DNA from: Thalassovita sp.
GTDB taxonomy: Bacteria > Pseudomonadota > Alphaproteobacteria > Rhodobacterales > Rhodobacteraceae
NCBI GenBank assembly: GCA_017792425.1
Contig: CP051233.1
Location: 964,402-1,028,401 of the forward strand
Length of the DNA: 64,000 bases
Direction: 5' to 3'
The position numbers were made by a program, and so were the translations under genes. A model generated the notes under the pieces. It ran no database searches. It was not told the DNA's origin and saw only the letters and a program-made list of their open reading frames with translations. Numbering within the stretch: position 1 is the stretch's first letter; each line of letters starts with the position of its first letter. Of this stretch, positions 8,589 through 15,762 are shown piece by piece.

Positions 8589-10292
8589 ATGACCGATGCA
8601 TCCCAAAACCCCGCGCAGACCCCCGCTTCCGGCGGCGATCTGGCCACATGGCTGCGCCAGTTGTCGCCCGATACCGGCGCAGCCGATCCCGGCGGGCGGC
8701 CCTGCGGCTCTTCGCAGCTTCCGCTTCAGGATTTCTATGGCCCCGAAGGTGCCGAAAAGCCCGGCCATTTCCCGTTTTCGCGCGGTGTCTCGGCGCGCGG
8801 CTATCTCGACGAACATTGGGTCATCGGCATGTATTCCGGCTATGCCTCGCCGCGCGAAACCAACGCGCGTTTCAAGGCGCTGCTGGCGACCGGACAGACC
8901 GGGCTTTCCATCGCGCTCGACCTACCGACCCAGGTCGGCATCGATTCCGACGACCCGCAATCGCTTGGCGAAGTGGGCAAGGTCGGGGTTCCGATCAACT
9001 CGGTCGACGACATGCTGGCCCTTCTGGACGGGCTGCCGATCGATCAGGTCAGGCAGATGCGCTCCACCGCCAACGCCATCGCGCCGATGTTTTTGGCCAT
9101 TGTCATCGTCGCGCTGGAAGAACTGGGGATCGACCCGGCCAGTTTCCGGCTGTTCCTGCAAAACGATCCGCTGAAGGAATTTCCGGCCCGGGGCACATGG
9201 ATCTTTCCGCCCGCTGCCAGCTTGAAGATGGCCGTGGATGTGGTCGAATACATTGCCATAAACCACAAGGGCTGGCAGCCGCAGCAGTATTGCGGCTATC
9301 ACATCCGCGATGCCGGCGGCACCGCCGTCGAGGAGGTCGCCGTCGCCACCGCCAACGGCCTGGCCTATCTCGAAGAGGCCAAGCGGCGCGGCATCGACAT
9401 CGCCACGCTGGCGCCGACGATGTTCCTGTTTCTGGCCGCCGGGGTCGATATCTTTGAAGAGGCGGCGAAGTTTCGTGCCGCCCGCAGAATCTGGGCGCGG
9501 CTTTTGAATGAACGCTACGGTGTTCCGAAATCCGCCTGCAATATCAATATCTTCGCCTATACTCTTGGCGGCGCGCTTCAGGCCAGGGAGCCGTTCAACA
9601 ACGTCGCGCGGATTTCCTATGAGGCGCTGGCGGCGGTGCTGGGCGGGGTGCAGACGCTGGCCACCTCTTCTTGGGACGAGGCCCACAGCCTGCCATCGCA
9701 GGAGGCCGCCAACCTGTCGGTGCGCACCCAGCAGATCCTGGCCCACGAAAGCGGCGTGGCCAATGTCGTCGATCCGCTCGGCGGGTCCTGGTATGTCGAG
9801 GATCTGACCACGCGGCTTGAAGCTGAAATCCTCCGCCAGGTGGCGACGATCGTCGATCACGGCGGTGCGGTGCGCGCCATCGAGAACGGCTATGTCGAGG
9901 ATATGCTTGCACAATCCGCCTACCGCGAGTTTCGCGATATCCAGAGCGGCAAGAAACCCATCGTCGGGGTCAATTTCAAGCCGCGCGAGGTCGAGGCCGA
10001 ATGGAACGCCGAATTTGTTCTGCCGCCGGGCATTCTGGACGAGGTCATGACGGCGCTCTCCGAAACCCGCAAGAGCCGCGAGGAGGCTGCCGTGCGGGCC
10101 ACGCTTGATCACCTGAAAGTAGCGGCAAGGGAAGGTGAGAACCTTATCGCCAGCCTGATCGACGCCGCCCGCGCCCGTGCCACCATGGGCGAGATGACCG
10201 ACACGCTGGCCGAAGTTTTTGGCCGTCACGGCGGCTCGGCGATGACCGTGGCCGCGCGCGCCGACACATCCCGGACGGGAGATGCAAAATGA
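8589..10292 (+). CDS. B12-dependent acyl-CoA mutase, large (substrate-binding) subunit
   Basis: A 567-residue TIM-barrel subunit of the methylmalonyl-CoA mutase family, lacking the cobalamin domain, which is encoded by the next gene. Catalytic His238 is in CGYHIRDAG. Aligning by eye with known mutases, Tyr82 occupies the position of Tyr89 of methylmalonyl-CoA mutase, and Arg201 (37 residues before the His) that of Arg207; these two hold the substrate carboxylate. Isobutyryl-CoA mutase and 2-hydroxyisobutyryl-CoA mutase replace both, so this enzyme should act on a carboxylated, methylmalonyl- or ethylmalonyl-like acyl-CoA. However, the CoA-contact segment before Tyr82 reads VIGM rather than the usual TIRQ, so it is not an ordinary methylmalonyl-CoA mutase. 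Product and pathway are inferred. Confidence 0.88.
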   Translation: MTDASQNPAQTPASGGDLATWLRQLSPDTGAADPGGRPCGSSQLPLQDFYGPEGAEKPGHFPFSRGVSARGYLDEHWVIGMYSGYASPRETNARFKALLATGQTGLSIALDLPTQVGIDSDDPQSLGEVGKVGVPINSVDDMLALLDGLPIDQVRQMRSTANAIAPMFLAIVIVALEELGIDPASFRLFLQNDPLKEFPARGTWIFPPAASLKMAVDVVEYIAINHKGWQPQQYCGYHIRDAGGTAVEEVAVATANGLAYLEEAKRRGIDIATLAPTMFLFLAAGVDIFEEAAKFRAARRIWARLLNERYGVPKSACNINIFAYTLGGALQAREPFNNVARISYEALAAVLGGVQTLATSSWDEAHSLPSQEAANLSVRTQQILAHESGVANVVDPLGGSWYVEDLTTRLEAEILRQVATIVDHGGAVRAIENGYVEDMLAQSAYREFRDIQSGKKPIVGVNFKPREVEAEWNAEFVLPPGILDEVMTALSETRKSREEAAVRATLDHLKVAAREGENLIASLIDAARARATMGEMTDTLAEVFGRHGGSAMTVAARADTSRTGDAK

Positions 10293-10738
10293 CTGCGACA
10301 GACAGAAAGAACACCCGTGGGCGCGTGCTTGTGGCCAAGGTCGGGCTCGATGGCCATGACCGTGGTGCCAAGGTTCTGACCCGGATGCTGGGTGATGAGG
10401 GCTTTGACGTGCTCTATCTCGGCGTGCGGAGCACCGCGCGCCAGATTGCCGAGACCGCGCGCGAGGACGGGGTCGACGCGATCGCGATCAGCCTGTTGTC
10501 CGGTGCCCATGTCGAAGTGGCGCATGCGATCCGCGCGGAACTGGACGCCGCCGGTATCGCCCATGTCGCGGTGTCGATGGGCGGGCTCATCCCGGTGGGC
10601 GACGCCGAGGCGCTGCATGCCGCGGGGGTAAGCCGCTGCTTCCATCCCGGGCGCGGCGACGACAGCCCGGCGGGCGTGGCAAGTGTCTTTGACGAATTGG
10701 TGGCGCAGAGCCGCGCCGGTTCGCCGTCCAAATCCTGA
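10289..10738 (+). CDS. B12-binding small subunit of acyl-CoA mutase
   Basis: A 149-residue Rossmann-like cobalamin-binding protein. It shows the base-off/His-on set: D21-G-H23-D-R-G26 supplying the lower axial His, S68-L-L, and the G98-G99 pair. It overlaps the large subunit gene by 4 bases (ATGA), which indicates translational coupling to a heteromeric mutase like those with separate small subunits. No G-protein chaperone (MeaB/ArgK type) is encoded nearby, so repair of the cofactor would rely on a chaperone encoded elsewhere. The family assignment is firm; the substrate is set by the large subunit. Confidence 0.92.
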   Translation: MTATDRKNTRGRVLVAKVGLDGHDRGAKVLTRMLGDEGFDVLYLGVRSTARQIAETAREDGVDAIAISLLSGAHVEVAHAIRAELDAAGIAHVAVSMGGLIPVGDAEALHAAGVSRCFHPGRGDDSPAGVASVFDELVAQSRAGSPSKS

Positions 10739-10756
10739 ACCAGAAAAGAGGCCATC

Positions 10757-12316
10757 ATGCTGACCACCCAGGTACTCGTCGAACGCTGCCTCAGTTCCTT
10801 TCGCGATCGCATCGCGGTCATCGATCAGGGCAGGCGGATAACCTATGGCACGCTGGCGGATCGCTCCGCGCGGCTGGCCAATGCGCTTCTGGCACGCGGC
10901 GCCGGGCCGTGGCGTCCGGTTGCGGTTTATCTGGAAAACGACGTGCATTTCATCGAGGTCGATCTGGCCTGCATGCGCGCCGGGATCATGCGCGTCGGGA
11001 TCAGCTCGCGCCTGTCGGCCGAGGAATGCAGCTTCATCCTCAACCACTCCCGCGCGGCAGTACTGGTGACCACATCCGACAAGCTGGAAACGCTGGATCG
11101 CGCCCAGCTTGACGGGCTGGAGTTGATCGCACTGGTCGACAAGCCGGGCACCGGGAGCGGCAATCCGGCCAGTTACGAGGCGTTGATCGCGGCGGCCTCA
11201 TCGACGCTGGACGTGGAACTGGTCGGTCCGGATCACCCGGCCTATGTGCTTTATACCAGCGGTACCACGGGTCGCCCCAAGGGCGCGCTGCACAGTCAGG
11301 GCAGCCGGGTTGCGTCGCTGGTCAACATGCTGGCCAATGAAATTCGCGCCGACAAGAATTCCGCGATGATCCACGCCGCCGCGCTGACCCATGGCAGCGG
11401 ATCCAAGATCCTGACCTTCATGGCGGTCGGTGGCTGCAACATCATCCTGCCGAAATTCGACCCCGGCTTGTTTGCCCGCGCCATCACCGAAGATGGCGGC
11501 ACCCATAGTTTTGCGGTTCCGACGATGCTGCAGATGCTGCTGGACGCAGGCCCCGAAGCCGCTTCAGCAGTGCGCAAGATGCATCAGATGTCGTTTGGTG
11601 GCGCGCCGATCACCAACGCCGCCTTTGCCCGGGTTCTGGACGGGTTCGGCAACAACCTGACCCAGGTCTACGGCACCTCCGAGGCGCCGCATCCGATCAC
11701 GGTTCTGGCGCCGGGCGACTATATGGACGAGGCCGATCCCTCGGCGCTGGCCGAAACCGCCGGCAGACCGGCGATCGGCATGGGTGTCGCCATCTTCGGC
11801 GATGACGGCAAGGAACTGGCGCGAGGGGAAGAGGGCGAACTGGTGGCGCGCGGCGCGTCGATCATGAAGGAATACCTGCATGACGAGGCCGCCACGGCGG
11901 AGGTTTTCACCGCCGACGGCTGGTACCGGACCGGCGATGTCGCGGTCATGGACGAGGCCGGTTTCGTGCGCTTCCGCGACCGCAAGCGCGACATGATCAT
12001 TTCCGGCGGGCTGAATGTCTACCCGTCCGAGGTCGAACGCGTGCTGGCCGACCACCCGTCGGTGCGCGAGGTCGCGGTGATCGGCTATCCCGACGATCGC
12101 TGGGGCGAATCGGTGATGGCCTTTGTGGTGCCGGCCCGGCCCGGGGAAACCTCGGGACAGGAACTGATCGGTTGGATGGAGGGCCGGATTGCCGGGTACA
12201 AGAAACCACGCGTCATCAACTTTGTCGACGAACTGCCCAAAGGCACGACGGGCAAGGTGCTGAAGCGCATCCTTCGCGACTCTGCGTGGTCCGGCCAGAA
12301 ACGGCGTATCAACTGA
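10757..12316 (+). CDS. AMP-dependent acyl-CoA synthetase/ligase
   Basis: A 519-residue adenylate-forming enzyme. The ATP-binding loop is YTSGTTGRPKG at residues 166-176, the hinge region is YRTGDVA near residue 395, and the C-terminal adenylation Lys is in GTTGKVLKR near residue 505. It would activate a free carboxylic acid to its CoA thioester with ATP in the cytoplasm. It begins 18 bases after the mutase small subunit, behind AAAAGAGG, and is the last gene of the operon, so its substrate is likely the acid brought in for, or released from, the hydratase-thiolase-mutase sequence. Which acid is not shown by the sequence. Confidence 0.9.
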   Translation: MLTTQVLVERCLSSFRDRIAVIDQGRRITYGTLADRSARLANALLARGAGPWRPVAVYLENDVHFIEVDLACMRAGIMRVGISSRLSAEECSFILNHSRAAVLVTTSDKLETLDRAQLDGLELIALVDKPGTGSGNPASYEALIAAASSTLDVELVGPDHPAYVLYTSGTTGRPKGALHSQGSRVASLVNMLANEIRADKNSAMIHAAALTHGSGSKILTFMAVGGCNIILPKFDPGLFARAITEDGGTHSFAVPTMLQMLLDAGPEAASAVRKMHQMSFGGAPITNAAFARVLDGFGNNLTQVYGTSEAPHPITVLAPGDYMDEADPSALAETAGRPAIGMGVAIFGDDGKELARGEEGELVARGASIMKEYLHDEAATAEVFTADGWYRTGDVAVMDEAGFVRFRDRKRDMIISGGLNVYPSEVERVLADHPSVREVAVIGYPDDRWGESVMAFVVPARPGETSGQELIGWMEGRIAGYKKPRVINFVDELPKGTTGKVLKRILRDSAWSGQKRRIN

Positions 12317-12970
12317 TGGTTTGGCCAGCAGCCAACAGCTATAAAGGGGACCGAAAACTGCCGAATCTCGTAACCTGTGCACCGACGAACATACTGGCGC
12401 ACAGCATCCAGTGGATTGAATCCAACATTTGGAACCCTCGGTTTCTGGCGGCGATGATGTCGACCGGGTCGCGCTTGCGCAGACCGAACATGCGGTCAAT
12501 GAATGCTTTGCGTCAGGCGATGGCACTTCGACGAGGCTTGTACGAAACTCAACGGTGAGCGGCACTCTTTCTGACGGGTTGTTGACCAACTAGGCGCGGG
12601 GGATGAACAGATTTAGGTTGGATGTTAGTCGTGTTTGAATCAGTTGGAATCCGAACTTACAGTTCAGCGTAATAAAATCAATACATTACGACCCAGAGCA
12701 GGTTCGCTGACAGCCGCGTTTCCTCCGGGAATTCTTCAGGCAGAGCTGCGCCAACGAGTTCGCCTTCAATATGGGGGTCTTGATGGCGGCGGTCTGGCAT
12801 TTGACGGGGATGGTGGTCGTTGGGGTGGCGACAGGACACTCGGTGTAATGATGGAATTCCGAAGGTGCCAGTCGCCCATTTGTCATTTGGAGGCAGTTGT
12901 CGGCCTCGGCTTTTACATTCGGCAAACGGCAAAGATTGCAAGCCAAGGCGTCGGTGATGCACACCGCTCG
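12317..12970. other. Region without a confident gene
   Basis: About 650 bases between the ligase stop and the helicase remnant. GC content falls compared with the operon on the left. Short open frames exist on both strands. One plus-strand stretch at about 12433-12592 reads as coding-like sequence (SGGDDVDRVALAQTE and on to a TAG stop) but has no start and no family I recognise. It may be the tail of a lost gene. The region marks the boundary between the intact acyl-CoA operon and a disturbed segment. Confidence 0.4.
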
Positions 12971-13810
12971 TTACTCCGGTCGGCGTCGTCTCCGTGTTGC
13001 GCGATCTGCCGGTCTGGCTTTGGTAGCTTTCGCCTTTCCAGTACATGTCGGATAGCGAACGCAGCCGAGGAACTTGCCATAAGTACCGCTACGCTCGACC
13101 AGCCTCCCGTCTTCGCACGCAGGGCAAGTAGGATAGCAGGCACCACACCCACATCGAACCTCGCTCGTCCCGTCGGCTTGGCGTGGCAGCTCTGTGCCGC
13201 ATGATTGGCAGGCGGGCAAAAGGTTTCCGCAGTGTTGTATATGCTCACAGCGATACCAAATTCGGCCGTCTTGACCCGTCACGCCCAGCAATCGCCCACC
13301 GCATTCTCCGCAAACGTGCTCTTCAAGTTCAGCTCCGGATGCTGTCACGATCCCGTAGGCTGGGTCTTTGCGCAGTTCGGTTACGAAGGCAGACGGCCGG
13401 GCATTTGAAGCAAGGATGACCAGCGTATGACGGGCCCGCGTCATCGCCACATACATGACGCGCCGCTCTTCGGCGTTCTGGAACGCCTCCTCTTCGGGCG
13501 AGACCAGCGATAATAGCGGGTCATCGACGATCTCTGACGGGAACCCCGTGCGGCCGCTGTCTGCGTTGAGCAGGATGACATGGTCCGCTTCCAGCCCCTT
13601 GGAGGCATGAATGGTCTTGGAGTTGATTTTTATCCGCGGAAAACTGCGCCGTAGACCCTGCATGTCCGGTTCGTTGAATCGGTAGCGTCCGAGGAGCAGT
13701 ACCGACGAGGGTTTTGCCTCCGGTGGTGCGGACGCGGACAGAGAAGCAAGGACCTCGTACAGTTTTCCCTCATCTTCGCCCCTCGAAACGGAAATGACTG
13801 CTCGGCGCAT
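12971..13810 (-). pseudogene. UvrD/Rep-type helicase, C-terminal fragment with zinc ribbons
   Basis: About 279 residues of the end of a superfamily 1 helicase. Motif V is visible as TIHASKGLEADHV and motif VI as EERRVMYVAMTRAR. They are followed by cysteine-rich zinc ribbons, the last (CPACEDGRLVER, then GCVRYPTCTG) of the topoisomerase C4 type, and a basic tail. Complete enzymes of this build have several hundred more residues with the Walker A and B motifs; these are absent. The helicase similarity stops at about 13800, exactly where the toxin-antitoxin pair begins on the other strand. The gene is therefore broken and cannot hydrolyse ATP. It may be the scar of an insertion or deletion. Confidence 0.8.
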
Positions 13811-13829
13811 ACCAAAATGGGAAAGCGAT

Positions 13830-14171
13830 ATGAGTACGCTGCAGACGGTTGTAGAACTTCCGGAATTTCAGCGCCGGGCCAAAGCAGTCATGTCCGATGA
13901 TGAGCGCGAATCCGCCATCGTGTGGATCGCCGAGAACCCTGAAGCAGGGAATTCGCTCGGTGGTGGATTGCGGAAGGTGCGTATCCCTCGGGAAGGTGGG
14001 GGCAAGCGCGGCGGATTTCGAACGATTTACGTCTTTGGCGGTCGGCATATGCCGATCTTTCTGGTTGCGGTCTTCGCCAAGAATGAGAAGGCAAACCTAA
14101 CGACCAAAGAGCAAGCTGCGGTCGTCGAGTTGAGCAAGGAGATCGTAAGCATGTGGAGTGACAAACAATGA
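13830..14171 (+). CDS. RelE/HigB-like toxin of a type II toxin-antitoxin system
   Basis: A 113-residue protein resembling RelE-family mRNA interferases: VELPEFQRRAKAV at the start, GLRKVRIPREGGGKRGGFRTIY in the middle (shown here as the basic strand pair around residues 58-80), and IFLVAVFAKNEKANL toward the end. Such toxins cut mRNA at the ribosome when the antitoxin is lost. The ATG at 13830 is chosen because GGGAAAG lies just upstream and family similarity begins there; an ATG at 13794 would run back into helicase sequence. The stop overlaps the antitoxin gene by 4 bases. Toxin-first order matches HigBA-type modules. Confidence 0.87.
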   Translation: MSTLQTVVELPEFQRRAKAVMSDDERESAIVWIAENPEAGNSLGGGLRKVRIPREGGGKRGGFRTIYVFGGRHMPIFLVAVFAKNEKANLTTKEQAAVVELSKEIVSMWSDKQ

Positions 14172-14455
14172 GTGCGTTCGAAAGCATCAAACAAGGTCTC
14201 GAAGAAGCGAAGGCGTTCTCGAAAGGGCAGGGGGCTGACGCCAGTGTCCACGAGATAGCCGTTCCGGATATTGATGTGGCAAAGGTGCGCGCCAAGAATG
14301 GTCTGTCCCAGGCTGAGTTTGCTCGCAGTATCGGCGTGGCCAAAGGCACGCTGCTAAACTGGGAGCACGGGAGGCGCAGTCCTACGGGACCGGCTCAGGT
14401 CCTGCTTGCGTTGATTTCCAAGAAGCCTTCGGTTGTTCAAGATTTCTTGAAATGA
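14168..14455 (+). CDS. XRE-family antitoxin of a type II toxin-antitoxin system
   Basis: A 95-residue protein whose second half is an XRE helix-turn-helix (LSQAEFARSIGVAKGTLLNW, about residues 46-66), followed by HGRRSPTGPAQVLL, typical of HigA/MqsA-like antitoxins. The N-terminal 40 residues would wrap the toxin. It overlaps the toxin stop by ATGA, so the two are made in a coupled way. The antitoxin presumably represses the joint promoter, which must lie within or just right of the truncated helicase fragment, at about 13790-13830. Confidence 0.88.
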   Translation: MSAFESIKQGLEEAKAFSKGQGADASVHEIAVPDIDVAKVRAKNGLSQAEFARSIGVAKGTLLNWEHGRRSPTGPAQVLLALISKKPSVVQDFLK

Positions 14456-14565
14456 ATATCCAGAATAGCCCTAATAGCGAGAATTTCGCACATATTTGAT
14501 CATTGTTGAATATTGAGCTCGTATCTAGGTGTGACAAAAAACGACCCTCCGGGCGGTTGCTCCGC

Positions 14566-14607
14566 CAAGATCGAAGATGTGCAGTCGGACGAACATCTTC
14601 GATCTTG
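14566..14607. terminator. 15-bp perfect inverted repeat between convergent genes
   Basis: The arms CAAGATCGAAGATGT (14566-14580) and its exact complement (14593-14607) enclose a 12-base loop. It lies between the antitoxin gene on the plus strand and the oxidoreductase gene on the minus strand, ending one base before the latter's stop codon. The position fits a terminator for the leftward gene or a two-way terminator, but neither side has a clear T run. It could instead be a protein-binding or transposon-end remnant. Confidence 0.45.
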
Positions 14608-15585
14608 TCAAATTGTTAGGACGATCTTTCCAATATGCGCACCGGTGTCCAACCGAGTATGTGCCAACCGAACATCCCCAAGTTTGAAAGTCGAGTCGAT
14701 GACGGGAATCGCCTTCCTTTCGCGGAGCAGTGGAAGGACATGATGCTCAAGCGCCGAGGCAAGTTCGGCCTTCATGCTGACTGGCCGGGCGCGTAGGGTC
14801 GACCCGATCAAGGCCAGACGTTTGACTAGGATAGGGCGCAGGTCGAATGTGCCCTTCGATCCGCTGAGAAAGGCGATCTGGGCAATTCGTCCGTCCACCG
14901 CCACCGCGTCGAAGTTTTTTTGCAGGTAATCGGCACCGACCATGTCAAGCACCACATCGGCCCCGCCGCCATCGGTCATGTCCAGGGTTGCCGCGACGAA
15001 GTCTTCGGTCTTGTAATTGATCACCCGGTCAGCACCCAGCCCCCTGGCCGCCTGGGCCTTCTCTGCTGACCCAACGGTGGTGATCACCCGGGCCGAAAAA
15101 CACTTGGCCAACTGGATCGCGGTAGTGCCGATGCCTGAAGTGCCGCCATGAATAAGGATGGTTTCGCCCGCAGTAAGGCGGGCGCGTTCGAAGACATTGC
15201 TCCAAACGGTAAAGTAGGTCTCAGGAAAAGCTGCGGCTTCAACCATCGACATGCCTTCGGGCACCGGCAGTGCGTTTGTTTCGTCGACGATGGCCGATTC
15301 GGCATAGCCGCCGCCCGCCACCAACGCCATCACCCGGTCCCCTTGGCGGAACCGGGTCACATTGCGGCCCATGGTCTCCACCGTTCCGGCCAGTTCAAGG
15401 CCGAGGACATCCGAAGCCCCCGGAGGGGGCGGGTAATTTCCTTGGCGCTGGACAGCGTCGGGCCGATTGACGCCCGCCGCCGCGACCTTGATCCGGATTT
15501 CTCTCGGTCCTGGTTCGGGAATCGGGCGATCAACGACTTGGAGAACGTCTGGCCCGCCAGCTCCGTTTGCGACAACTGCTTTCAT
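14608..15585 (-). CDS. NADPH:quinone oxidoreductase-like, MDR family
   Basis: A 325-residue medium-chain dehydrogenase/reductase of the quinone oxidoreductase branch: MKAVVANGAGGPDVLQ at the start, RPDAVQRQGNYPPP near residue 55, and the NADPH Rossmann motif HGGTSGIGTTAIQLA near residue 145. No zinc-ligand set of classical alcohol dehydrogenases is seen. The family reduces quinones or activated enones with NADPH. The start at 15585 has AAGGAC upstream; an ATG at 15630 adds 15 residues lacking similarity. The gene is divergent from the E1 gene at 15763 across a short promoter region, so it is probably part of the same catabolic regulon. Confidence 0.9.
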   Translation of the reverse strand: MKAVVANGAGGPDVLQVVDRPIPEPGPREIRIKVAAAGVNRPDAVQRQGNYPPPPGASDVLGLELAGTVETMGRNVTRFRQGDRVMALVAGGGYAESAIVDETNALPVPEGMSMVEAAAFPETYFTVWSNVFERARLTAGETILIHGGTSGIGTTAIQLAKCFSARVITTVGSAEKAQAARGLGADRVINYKTEDFVAATLDMTDGGGADVVLDMVGADYLQKNFDAVAVDGRIAQIAFLSGSKGTFDLRPILVKRLALIGSTLRARPVSMKAELASALEHHVLPLLRERKAIPVIDSTFKLGDVRLAHTRLDTGAHIGKIVLTI

Positions 15586-15737
15586 GTTAGGTCCTTCCAT
15601 GGCCTTGGGTTGATATTCAAACATCTGCAATTACAGCGAAATACGTCTCTGCACGGTGACGTGAACGGTCGAGCCACCGCTTGGGCCTTGCCGGAAAAAA
15701 ACGCAGCGCTCCGCAATAATCTCTTGCGGGAATTTAT

Positions 15738-15752
15738 CTCTATATGATAGAG
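15738..15752. promoter_or_regulatory. Palindrome in the divergent promoter, candidate operator
   Basis: CTCTAT-ATG-ATAGAG is a perfect 6-bp inverted repeat with a 3-base centre, in an AT-rich stretch between the divergent oxidoreductase and E1 genes and 11 bases before the E1 start. Its size and position suit a regulator site, possibly for the IclR protein encoded at the far end of the cluster. It also overlaps the ribosome-site region (GAGGTG) of the E1 gene. The role is inferred only. Confidence 0.4.
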
Positions 15753-15762
15753 GTGTCAAATA

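Noticed and set aside
6753..8816. A 687-codon open frame on the minus strand opposite the dehydratase, thiolase and mutase genes
   Set aside because: It is the mirror of high-GC plus-strand genes with recognised motifs. Its own translation is Arg/Gly/Ala-rich with no family feature.
8589..10738. Assignment of the mutase as 2-hydroxyisobutyryl- or isobutyryl-CoA mutase
   Set aside because: The separate small subunit and the linked ligase suggested it, but Tyr82 and Arg201 are kept, whereas those enzymes replace both residues.
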